Positions 37,383 to 45,961 of a stretch of 64,000 nt of DNA are shown here, piece after piece. Source of the DNA: Candidatus Gastranaerophilales bacterium (lineage in GTDB: Bacteria; Cyanobacteriota; Vampirovibrionia; Gastranaerophilales; Gastranaerophilaceae). The stretch lies in contig CALUYD010000006.1 in assembly GCA_944324915.1 (NCBI GenBank), positions 1-64,000 of the forward strand. The letters are read 5' to 3'. Position numbers and translations under genes: made by a program. Below the pieces are notes generated by a model. That model saw only the letters and a program-made list of their open reading frames with translations, had not been told where the DNA came from and did no database searches. Every line of letters begins with the position of its first letter. Within the stretch, counting starts at the first letter, position 1.

Positions 37383-40300
37383 ATGACTACATTAACTCCT
37401 GAAAGCTCAAAAAAGAAAAAACACGTTGAGTTTATCAATAAGGTAATGAATAAAAAAGCTCTTAACCAATTATTATCTCAAGTATATCTTGAATGGGGCG
37501 GAGCAAAAACTGCTGAGCTTGCAAATAACCTTAAAAACTTGGGTTATAAATATGCTACTAAATCAGGTACTACAATTTCAATCCATGATTTGGAAGTACC
37601 AAAAGCAAAAGCTCAACTTTTACAAGAAGCACAAGACGAAATTGAACGTTCAACTCGTCGCTACTTAAAAGGTGAAATTACAGAAGTTGAAAGATATACA
37701 AAGGTTATCGATACTTGGAGCGAAACAACAGCTAAATTAACAGAAAAAGTTGTTGAAGGCTTCAATAAATTAAACCCTGTATATATGATGGCATTCTCCG
37801 GTGCGAGAGGTAACTTATCTCAAGTATCACAATTGGTTGGTATGCGTGGTTTGATGGCCGATGCGCAAGGTCAAATCATCGACTTACCTATTAAATCAAA
37901 CTTTAAAGAAGGTCTATCTTGTACTGAATACGTTATTTCTTCATACGGTGCAAGAAAAGGTCTGGTTGATACCGCCCTAAAAACAGCTGACTCCGGTTAT
38001 TTAACAAGACGTCTTGTTGACGTTGCTCAAGATGTTATTATCAGAGATGAAGATTGTCATACTGAAAAATATATTAATTTAACAGCTATTACAGATGGTG
38101 AAGATGTAATTGTTCCATTAGAAGATAGACTTCTAGGCAGAACGATTGCTCAAGATGTCTTAGATAGCGAAGGTAATGTATTAGTTACTAAAAATACAAC
38201 AGTTGATAGAGATGATTTAGAAAAAATCAAATCAGTAAATCTAAAAGAAATTCGTGTTCGTTCTACTTTAACTTGCGAATTAGAATATGGTATTTGTCAA
38301 AAATGTTACGGTTGGTCAATGACCACTCAAAGACCTGTTGATATTGGTGAAGCAATCGGTATTATCGCTGCTCAATCAATCGGCGAACCCGGTACACAAT
38401 TGACAATGAGAACATTCCACACAGGCGGTGTATTTAAAGGTTCCGGTGTTACTCGTCAAGCAAAAACAACTATTGACGGTGTTGTTAATACTGAAGTTAA
38501 GACAAAAGAACAAAGAACTCGTCACGGGGATGTTGTACAAATTGCTATTAAAGAAGCTGATGTTGAAATCAAAGGTGCTAAAGAATCTGAAAAAGTTCAC
38601 GTTCCAATGGGCGCTAGAGTTATGGTTAAAAAAGGCGATAAAATCACTGCTGGTGGTGTAGTTGCTGAATTTGACCCGGCATCAAAAGGTGACGGTTCTC
38701 GTTTAACAGAAAAAGCTCTTAAAGATATTACATCAGATATTTCAGGTGAAGTTGTATTCCAAGACTTCGTTGCTGATGAAAGAAAAGATAGACAAGGCAA
38801 TATCTCAAGAATTGCAAATAAACAAGGTATTGTTTGGGTTCTTGGTGGTGATGTTTATGCGCTTCCTGCCGGTTCAAAAGTTTTAGTTAAAGATGGTCAA
38901 AAAATTAAAAAAGGCGAAAAATTGGCTGAAACATTAATTATATCAGAACATGGCGGCGAAGTTCGTGTAAACGATAATCTTCAAATTGAAGAAGTTAAAT
39001 TTGAAGGCAAGAAAATTAAAAAGATTGTTTCAGGTAAAGAATTAACAATTGTAATTGCTTCAATTCAAGCAGCAAACGCTGTATTTGAACAAACTAAAAA
39101 AGAACAATTATGGACAGTTCCAACTACAGGTGAAAAATATATCGTTAAATCTCCTGTTGATACAACAGTTGAAAACGGTATGATTATTGCAGAACTTATC
39201 GATGAAACTTATAAAGTTGAATCTTCAGGTGAAATCAGATACAACGGACTTGAAGTTGATGAAAATCAAGTTGTTATCAATCCCGGTCAATTGATATTTA
39301 TTCCTGAAGAAATTCATCAAATTTCAAAAGATGCTTCATTAAAACTTGTTGAATCAGGTACTTATGTTGAAGCAGGTACTGAAGTTGTAAAAGATATTTA
39401 CACTCATATCGCAGGTATTGTTGAAATTAAAGAATTTAACGATATTATCCATGAAATCGTTGTTCGTCCTGGTGAATTGCATACGCTAGATAGTATTAAC
39501 GACCTAAAAGTCGGCGAAGGTGAAGTAATTAAAGCAGGAACTGTCGTTGCAGGCAAAATTAAAGCAAAAGTTGATTCAATTGTAACTATTGTTGAAAATG
39601 AATCAGATATGATGGAATTAGATGATTTAGATGAAGAATTAACAGATGATACTCTAGATGATGAAGATTCACTAGATGGTAAACCTGTTCAAATCTTAAT
39701 CAGACCAATTCAAGCATTTGATATTCAACAAAAAGATGTTTCAATTAAATTTAGCGCAACAGATGACGCTATCGAGCTTGTTCCAATTACTCAAGTTCAA
39801 TTCAAAGACGGTGCTCGTGTAAGAAATTTAGACGGTGCTATCTTAACAAGAACATCTTTAGTATTATCAATGTCAGGTTATATTTCACACCTAAAAGGTA
39901 TGGTTGAACTTGATAAGAAAGGTGATTTAAAAATCGTTGTTCTTGAAACATTAATCGTTAGAAGAGAACAAGAAGATAATTCACGCGGACTTTCATCAAC
40001 TCAAACTGAATTATTGGTTGAAAACGGACAAGTAATTGAACCAAAAACTCCTGTTACAAAAACACAAGTACTTGCAGTTAATGATTCAATAGCTTCAATT
40101 AATTCTAAAGATAACGAATTAAGAAGATTATTGCTTGTTTCTGATAATTATGAAGAAACAATTAATGTTACTTCAAAACCAATAGTTAAAGTTGGTGATT
40201 ATGTAACAATTGATCAAGCTGTTTCTGATAAAGAAACAACACCATTCTCAGGAAAAGTTGTAAAAGCTGATTCTAAAGCAGTTGTTGTTAGAGTTGGTCG

Positions 40301-41234
40301 TCCACACTTAATTTCTCCTGGGGCAATGTTACAGGTTGATAACTCAGCTCTAATTTTAAGAGGTGACTTGCTTGCAACATTGGTATTTGAAAGACAAAAA
40401 ACAGGTGATATCGTTCAAGGTCTTCCTCGTGTTGAAGAACTTTTAGAAGCTAGAAAACCTAAAGATTCTGCTATTGCTGCTGAAGAAGACGGTGTTGCAA
40501 TAATTGAGTATGAAGACGATATTCCTCGTTTATATATTGAAAACGAAAATGGTAGAACTGAAATTAAATATCCAATTGAAGCTACTGTTATCGTAAACAA
40601 CAAACAACAAATTAAAAAAGGTGATGCGCTAACTTCTGGACCTATGAATCCGCATGATGTTATCAGATTAAGAGGTGCAAATGCTGCTCAACAATATCTT
40701 GTAGATGAAGTACAAAGAGTATATCGTTCTCAAGGTGTTGAAATTTCTGATAAACACGTTGAAGTTATTGTTCGTCAAATGATTAAGAAAGTAAAAGTTG
40801 TTGATTCAGGTACAACTAAATTGTTGCCGGGTGAATTGGTTGAGCTTAAAGTTATTGAAGCTGAAAATGCTCAAGCAAGAGAAAATGGCGGACAAGAAGC
40901 TACATACGAAGCATTATTGCTTGGTATTACAAAGGCTTCATTGAATACTGAATCATTCATATCAGCTGCTTCATTCCAAGAAACTACAAGAATTCTTACA
41001 GAAGCTGCCGTTGAAGGTAAAAAAGACTTATTAAGAGGTCTAAAAGAAAACGTAATTATTGGTAGATTAATCCCCGCAGGTACAGGTTACTATCATTTAA
41101 TTAACGCTTCTGAAGAAAAAGAAAAAGAAGCTCAAAGAAGAGCAGCTCAAAAACATCAAGCAAGAAAACCATCTGCAATTTTAGAAGAAATTGAAGGTAT
41201 GTTTGGTGTAGTTGATCCTGATATGCAATTTTAA
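37383..41234 (+). CDS. rpoC2: RNA polymerase beta' subunit (C-terminal half)
   Basis: A 1283-aa protein. The second zinc site (CELEYGICQKCYG), the bridge/trigger region GIIAAQSIGEPGTQLTMRTFHTGG (about residues 325-350, shown in parts) and the C-terminal QGLPRVEELLEAR block are conserved. Between about residues 360 and 975 there is a long insertion of repeated barrel-like units (G..V..G..I..G), as in the SI3 insertion of cyanobacterial RpoC2. An acidic patch (DDLDEELTDDTLDDEDSLD) lies within it. It is cotranscribed with rpoB and rpoC1 and ends at a strong terminator. Confidence 0.98.
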   Translation: MTTLTPESSKKKKHVEFINKVMNKKALNQLLSQVYLEWGGAKTAELANNLKNLGYKYATKSGTTISIHDLEVPKAKAQLLQEAQDEIERSTRRYLKGEITEVERYTKVIDTWSETTAKLTEKVVEGFNKLNPVYMMAFSGARGNLSQVSQLVGMRGLMADAQGQIIDLPIKSNFKEGLSCTEYVISSYGARKGLVDTALKTADSGYLTRRLVDVAQDVIIRDEDCHTEKYINLTAITDGEDVIVPLEDRLLGRTIAQDVLDSEGNVLVTKNTTVDRDDLEKIKSVNLKEIRVRSTLTCELEYGICQKCYGWSMTTQRPVDIGEAIGIIAAQSIGEPGTQLTMRTFHTGGVFKGSGVTRQAKTTIDGVVNTEVKTKEQRTRHGDVVQIAIKEADVEIKGAKESEKVHVPMGARVMVKKGDKITAGGVVAEFDPASKGDGSRLTEKALKDITSDISGEVVFQDFVADERKDRQGNISRIANKQGIVWVLGGDVYALPAGSKVLVKDGQKIKKGEKLAETLIISEHGGEVRVNDNLQIEEVKFEGKKIKKIVSGKELTIVIASIQAANAVFEQTKKEQLWTVPTTGEKYIVKSPVDTTVENGMIIAELIDETYKVESSGEIRYNGLEVDENQVVINPGQLIFIPEEIHQISKDASLKLVESGTYVEAGTEVVKDIYTHIAGIVEIKEFNDIIHEIVVRPGELHTLDSINDLKVGEGEVIKAGTVVAGKIKAKVDSIVTIVENESDMMELDDLDEELTDDTLDDEDSLDGKPVQILIRPIQAFDIQQKDVSIKFSATDDAIELVPITQVQFKDGARVRNLDGAILTRTSLVLSMSGYISHLKGMVELDKKGDLKIVVLETLIVRREQEDNSRGLSSTQTELLVENGQVIEPKTPVTKTQVLAVNDSIASINSKDNELRRLLLVSDNYEETINVTSKPIVKVGDYVTIDQAVSDKETTPFSGKVVKADSKAVVVRVGRPHLISPGAMLQVDNSALILRGDLLATLVFERQKTGDIVQGLPRVEELLEARKPKDSAIAAEEDGVAIIEYEDDIPRLYIENENGRTEIKYPIEATVIVNNKQQIKKGDALTSGPMNPHDVIRLRGANAAQQYLVDEVQRVYRSQGVEISDKHVEVIVRQMIKKVKVVDSGTTKLLPGELVELKVIEAENAQARENGGQEATYEALLLGITKASLNTESFISAASFQETTRILTEAAVEGKKDLLRGLKENVIIGRLIPAGTGYYHLINASEEKEKEAQRRAAQKHQARKPSAILEEIEGMFGVVDPDMQF

Positions 41235-41246
41235 TTAAAAACACAA

Positions 41247-41279
41247 ACGCAAGCTCTTTAATTAGGGCTTGCGTTTTTT
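41247..41279 (+). terminator. Rho-independent terminator of the rpoB-rpoC2 operon
   Basis: An 8-bp stem ACGCAAGC/GCTTGCGT (41247-41254, 41267-41274) with a 12-nt loop is followed by a T run. It separates rpoC2 from mutS. Confidence 0.93.
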
Positions 41280-41307
41280 AGTGCAATTTTATTGGCTTTG
41301 GTTTGTT

Positions 41308-43602
41308 ATGTATTTTAATTCTTCCGATATCGACAGATTAAATTTATCAAATGAAATATTGATTGATTATTTTTCTATTAAGGATTTAAATCCTAAAGCA
41401 ATTTTGTTGTTTCAGATTGGAAGTTTTTATGAAGCATTTTTTGAAGACGCTAAAATATTATCTGATATTACAGGTATTATTTATTCTTCAAGAACTTTTT
41501 CAAATGTGGGAGAAGTTTCTCAAGCCGGTTTTCCAAGAACTCAAGATGTTAAAATTTATATAAAACAGCTTTTAGATAATAATTATGATGTTTGTATTTG
41601 CGATGAAATTGTTGATAAACAAGGCAAAATTAAAAGAATATTAAAAAGAAAATATACTAAAGGCACAATTGTTGAAAATGAGCTTTTAGATAGCACCCAA
41701 AATAATTATATTTGTTCGCTTTTAAATAAAAATGATTTTGTTGAATTTTCTTACGCCGATGTTTCTGTTGGTAATTTTTATAAAACAAAAGGAACGCTAG
41801 ATGAAATTAATCTTGAAATAAATAAAATTGAACCTAGTGAGATAGTTATTTTAAAAGAACAAGAAAGTTTTTTTAAGGATAAAATTAATTATAATTTTGT
41901 TTTGGTTGAATATGATGCTAAAAATTCTGATGAAATTATAAAAAAATATTGTTTGGATAATCAAAAAGATTATTTTGTTGAGCTTCAAGAGCCACAACGT
42001 TACAATATTCAGAATTTTTTATTAATGGATGAAATAACAAGAAGAAATCTTGAACTTGTTAGAACTAAAATGTTTCTAAAGAAAAAAGGGTCGCTACTGT
42101 GGTTTTTGAATAATACGAAAACCCCTATGGGGATAAGACTTTTAAAAAAATATTTAAATGAACCGCTTTTAGATATGGATGAAATATTTAAAAGACAATT
42201 TGTTGTTGAAAAATTGGTAAATAATTCTGATTTATTGGTTGAATTTGAGAAAAAATTATCGGATTTTTCTGATTTATCGAGAGTTTGTGCTAAAATTTTA
42301 AATTCCACAATTCTTCCAAAAGACCTTTTAGATGTAGCAAAATGTGCATCTTCTTTTGATGAATTAAATAATTTAATTAATAAATTTGATTTAAAATATA
42401 TAAAATTTGATAATAAAAAATTATCAGAAATATTAAATCTAATTGATGAAATTAAAAAGTCTATAAAAGAAAATCCTTCTGATGAAATCACAAAAGGAAA
42501 TATAATAAATATTGGTTATAATTCAGAATTAGATTATTTAAAGAACAAACTTTCCGATTTTGAGAAAAAATTATTGAATTATGAGCAAAAAGAAAGAAAA
42601 AATCTTGATATAGCAAATCTAAAAATCTCAATTTCAAAAACTTTAGGCTATTATATTGAAATTCCAAATTCAAAAGTTCAAAGGCTTTCAAATGATTATA
42701 TTAAAAAACAAGAACTTTCATCAACTTCAAGATATACAACAAATATTTTAAATGAATTAGAAATTGAAATATTTAATTTAAAATACAAGATAAATGAATT
42801 TGAATATAAACTTTATTGTGATATTCGAGAAAAATCTAAAAAATTTGCACAAAGTATTAGACAAATTGCAAATGAAATTGCAAAATTGGATGTTTTGGTG
42901 TCTTTTGCAAGATGTGCGATAGAATATAATTTTTCTAAACCTACATTTAATCTTTCGGGAATTTATATTAAAGATGGTTATCATCCAAGCCTTTTAAAGA
43001 ATGAAAATGAAATCATAAAAAATGATACTAATTTAAAAAAAGGTTGTTTGATAGTTTTGACAGGTGCAAATATGAGTGGTAAATCAACATATTTGAAGCA
43101 TAATGCTATTATTTGTCTTTTGGCTCAGATTGGCTCTTTTGTTCCTGCGAAAAGTGCGGATTTAGCTATAATTGATAAACTTTTTGTTCGTCAAGATACA
43201 AGTGATGATATTTCAAAACAAAATTCAAGTTTTATGGTTGAGATGAATGATTTAAAATTTATTATTGATAATATTTCTGATTCATCCTTGGTTTTATTGG
43301 ATGAACCGGCTAAAAGCACAAGCGCAAAAGAAGGCGGAGCTATTGCAAGAGCATTTTTGGAATATATTTTAGAAAATCATCAAACAAAAATTATGGTTGC
43401 AACTCATAATTTTGAATTAACAAAACTTGAGAATGAATTTAAAAATCGAGCATTCAATTATTTAATCGGAGATAACAACTCCTCTTTCAATAGAAAAATT
43501 AAAAGAGGAGTGATAAGTTCTAGTTTTGCGATAGATACTGCAATTTTAGCTGATTTGCCTGATGAAATTATTAACAAAGCTAAAAAATATGTTCTATCTT
43601 AA
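41308..43602 (+). CDS. mutS: Divergent DNA mismatch repair ATPase MutS
   Basis: About 764 aa. The N-terminal mismatch-binding motif FYEAF (the Phe-x-Glu wedge) in LLFQIGSFYEAFFEDA shows a MutS1-type protein. Connector, lever and clamp regions follow, then the ATPase with Walker A GANMSGKSTY (about residues 585-594) and Walker B LVLLDEPAKSTSAKEGG. The latter replaces the usual DEIGRGTS signature, keeping Asp-Glu but losing the Gly-Arg-Gly turn. It stops soon after the ATPase, without the C-terminal tetramerisation segment. ATG 41308 is preferred; earlier GTG/TTG codons lie in or next to the rpoC2 terminator. No mutL is in the window. It could be a specialised MutS1 paralogue. Confidence 0.85.
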   Translation: MYFNSSDIDRLNLSNEILIDYFSIKDLNPKAILLFQIGSFYEAFFEDAKILSDITGIIYSSRTFSNVGEVSQAGFPRTQDVKIYIKQLLDNNYDVCICDEIVDKQGKIKRILKRKYTKGTIVENELLDSTQNNYICSLLNKNDFVEFSYADVSVGNFYKTKGTLDEINLEINKIEPSEIVILKEQESFFKDKINYNFVLVEYDAKNSDEIIKKYCLDNQKDYFVELQEPQRYNIQNFLLMDEITRRNLELVRTKMFLKKKGSLLWFLNNTKTPMGIRLLKKYLNEPLLDMDEIFKRQFVVEKLVNNSDLLVEFEKKLSDFSDLSRVCAKILNSTILPKDLLDVAKCASSFDELNNLINKFDLKYIKFDNKKLSEILNLIDEIKKSIKENPSDEITKGNIINIGYNSELDYLKNKLSDFEKKLLNYEQKERKNLDIANLKISISKTLGYYIEIPNSKVQRLSNDYIKKQELSSTSRYTTNILNELEIEIFNLKYKINEFEYKLYCDIREKSKKFAQSIRQIANEIAKLDVLVSFARCAIEYNFSKPTFNLSGIYIKDGYHPSLLKNENEIIKNDTNLKKGCLIVLTGANMSGKSTYLKHNAIICLLAQIGSFVPAKSADLAIIDKLFVRQDTSDDISKQNSSFMVEMNDLKFIIDNISDSSLVLLDEPAKSTSAKEGGAIARAFLEYILENHQTKIMVATHNFELTKLENEFKNRAFNYLIGDNNSSFNRKIKRGVISSSFAIDTAILADLPDEIINKAKKYVLS

Positions 43603-44994
43603 TTATTTTGTAACTCTGCCATAGATATCTTTATATCTTATAATATCTTCTTCAATTAGTTTATCGCCTTTTTGAACTTCGATTATTTTTAATTCGGTAT
43701 CATAAGGGTTAGCTAAAGAGTGTATCGCTTTTACGGGAATATCTATTGATGAACCTGCTTTTAGCATAAACACTTTATCATCCAAAGTAACACGAGCAAT
43801 ACCTGATAAAACAACCCAATGTTCAGAGCGATAGTTATGAGATTGTAGACTTAATTGCCCTTTTCTTGATACACTTATCATCTTTGTTAAATAACCTTCT
43901 CCTTGGTTTAATACTGTGTAATAACCCCAAGGGCGGTATACTGTTGTATGAATTCTATGTGCGTCATTTTTATTTTCTTTTAATTTTTCAAAAACTTGTT
44001 TTACTCCTTGAGTGTCGTTTTTGTCACATGCTAAAATAGCGTCCGGTGTTTCAACTATGATAACGTCTTTTAAGCCAACTCCAGCCAGCATTCTGCCTGA
44101 AGAATAAAGCATTGAATTTTGACAATCTTTTTCTATAATATTACCTATTTTAACATTTCCGTTTTCATCTTTTTTGTTTATGTCATAAACTGCATCCCAT
44201 GAGCCAAGGTCATTCCAATCACATTGCATTTCAACCATAGCAATATTTTTAGCATGCTCCATTATGGCATAATCAATTGAAATTGACGGATATTTATCAA
44301 ATGTCATATAGTCAATATCATCTTGTACTTTAAAATTGAATTTTTGTGTAACTTCATAAATTTCAGGTGCATATTCTTTAAGGGTTTCCATAAATGTGGA
44401 TGCACTAAATACAAATATACCTGAATTCCAATAATAATCACCGCTTTCAAGATATTCTTGTGCAGTTTTTAGGTCAGGTTTTTCTTTAAAACAGTCAACT
44501 TTGTAACCATTTTCCATTTTTTGACCTTTTTTGATATAGCCAAAACCGGTTCCCGCATTAGTTGGTTTAACGCCAATAGTTACAATATATCCTTCTTTTG
44601 CAAGTTTTTGAGCTTCATCAACTGTTTTTCTGAATAATTCAGAATTATTAATTAAATGATCTGATGGTACAACTAAAATAATATCATCAGAATCAAAGTC
44701 TAAAAGGTATTTTACTGCTATTGATATTGCAGGAGCGGTGTTTTTAGCTGATGGTTCAGATAAAACAATTGCATCTTTTGAATATTCGCTTAGTTGCATT
44801 TTTACATCGCTGTAATGTTTGGTGTTGGTTACAGCAATAATATTATCAATATCCATAATTCCCATTAAACGCTCATAAGTACGTTCTAAAAGGCTTTTGT
44901 CTGAGCTAATTTTTAAGAGTTGTTTTGGATATAATTCACGTGACAATGGCCAAAGTCTTGAACCTGAGCCGCCAGCTAATATTATTCCATGCAT
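43603..44994 (-). CDS. manC: Mannose-1-phosphate guanylyltransferase/mannose-6-phosphate isomerase
   Basis: About 463 aa. The N-terminal GDP-mannose pyrophosphorylase domain starts GIILAGGSGSRLWPLSRELYPKQ and has SGIFVF and FKEKPD motifs. The C-terminal cupin (type II phosphomannose isomerase) has YRPWGYY, GQLSLQSHNYRSEHWVVL and the metal-binding His/Glu residues. It makes GDP-mannose for surface polysaccharide. ATG 44994 is chosen because GAGGTG lies 6 nt upstream; the frame extends 9 nt further to a GTG. It lies downstream of rmlD on the same strand. Confidence 0.96.
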   Translation of the reverse strand: MHGIILAGGSGSRLWPLSRELYPKQLLKISSDKSLLERTYERLMGIMDIDNIIAVTNTKHYSDVKMQLSEYSKDAIVLSEPSAKNTAPAISIAVKYLLDFDSDDIILVVPSDHLINNSELFRKTVDEAQKLAKEGYIVTIGVKPTNAGTGFGYIKKGQKMENGYKVDCFKEKPDLKTAQEYLESGDYYWNSGIFVFSASTFMETLKEYAPEIYEVTQKFNFKVQDDIDYMTFDKYPSISIDYAIMEHAKNIAMVEMQCDWNDLGSWDAVYDINKKDENGNVKIGNIIEKDCQNSMLYSSGRMLAGVGLKDVIIVETPDAILACDKNDTQGVKQVFEKLKENKNDAHRIHTTVYRPWGYYTVLNQGEGYLTKMISVSRKGQLSLQSHNYRSEHWVVLSGIARVTLDDKVFMLKAGSSIDIPVKAIHSLANPYDTELKIIEVQKGDKLIEEDIIRYKDIYGRVTK

Positions 44995-45030
44995 AATTAA
45001 CACCTCACTTACAACTATTTTATTAGCTAA

Positions 45031-45039
45031 ATTATATCA
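45031..45039 (-). promoter_or_regulatory. Extended -10 promoter of manC
   Basis: The minus-strand reading is TGaTATAAT, a perfect hexamer with TGn extension, about 37 nt upstream of the manC ATG. It allows manC transcription independent of rmlD. Confidence 0.6.
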
Positions 45040-45061
45040 TAAATAATAGTATGAGGTCTAT

Positions 45062-45880
45062 TTATTTTTTTGATAAAAGATAGTCCGATAAAGAATTTTC
45101 CCAATTTGGAAGTATATTGTTGCTATCTAACACACAATAGTGCGGTCTTAGCGCTGGACGAGGAAAATCGCTTTTATCAATTGCAGTAACTGCCACATCT
45201 CTTTTTTTAATTTCAAATATTTTCTTTGTGAAATCAGCCCAACCGGCGCTTCCGGATGATGTAATGTGATATATGCCATAGGGTTTATTTTCTTTTATTA
45301 TTTCTATTATTTTTTTTGATAAATCTTGAGCGCTTGTAGGGCAACCGATTTGATCATCAACTACTGATATTTCTTTTCTGAAGTTTGAAAAAGTTAACAT
45401 AGCATCAACATATCCACCTGCACCATACAGCCAAGAAGTTCTTAAAATGTAGTGTTTTTTGGTTGCTTTGATTATTTCTTTTTCGCCCGCAAGTTTTGAT
45501 TTGCCATATACGTTAATAGGGTTTGTTGCGTCTGTTGTTTTGTATGGTTTATCTGCTTTGCCATCAAAAACATTGTCTGTTGAAACATATAAAATTGGAA
45601 TATCGTGTTTTTTTGCTATGTTTGCAATGTTTCTTGTACCGATTTGATTAACATTATATGCAATATCTGGGTTGTCTTCTGCTTGGTCAATATTGGTATA
45701 TCCTGCTAAGTGGATAATAAAATCAAGGCTAATTTTATCCATTATTTCATTAACCATTTTGGTATTGGTAATATCAAAAATTTTAGAATTACATGCCCAA
45801 TATTGCCATTTTTCTTCGTCAAGCAAAGGACACAATGATTTACCCAATAAACCCGATGCGCCTGTAACCAATATTCTCAT
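45062..45880 (-). CDS. rmlD: RmlD-family dTDP-4-dehydrorhamnose reductase
   Basis: A 272-aa short-chain dehydrogenase. The NAD(P)-binding GASGLLGKSL, the STDNVFDG strand, the catalytic YGKSKLAGE (Tyr-x3-Lys), and the RmlD-specific RTSWLYG and DDQIGCPTSAQDL are present. It would complete dTDP-L-rhamnose synthesis, or a related deoxyhexose or nucleotide-sugar reduction. The rmlA, B and C genes are not in the window, so the exact sugar is inferred. AAGGA lies before the start, about 12 nt away. It is divergent from the peptide-binding protein gene at 45962. Confidence 0.92.
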   Translation of the reverse strand: MRILVTGASGLLGKSLCPLLDEEKWQYWACNSKIFDITNTKMVNEIMDKISLDFIIHLAGYTNIDQAEDNPDIAYNVNQIGTRNIANIAKKHDIPILYVSTDNVFDGKADKPYKTTDATNPINVYGKSKLAGEKEIIKATKKHYILRTSWLYGAGGYVDAMLTFSNFRKEISVVDDQIGCPTSAQDLSKKIIEIIKENKPYGIYHITSSGSAGWADFTKKIFEIKKRDVAVTAIDKSDFPRPALRPHYCVLDSNNILPNWENSLSDYLLSKK

Positions 45881-45945
45881 TTATATGCTTCGTTTCCTTA
45901 AAGAAAAAAATAACTCTACTTAAGACTTTTTATATCATTTAATTA

Positions 45946-45954
45946 TGATAAAAT
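45946..45954 (+). promoter_or_regulatory. Extended -10 promoter of the peptide-binding protein gene
   Basis: TGaTAAAAT ends 7 nt before the ATG at 45962, so the message would be leaderless. No Shine-Dalgarno is present. Confidence 0.5.
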
Positions 45955-45961
45955 CAATATT

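Noticed and set aside
41269-41307. Earlier TTG/GTG starts for MutS
   Set aside because: They lie inside or next to the rpoC2 terminator and encode a segment not expected in MutS.
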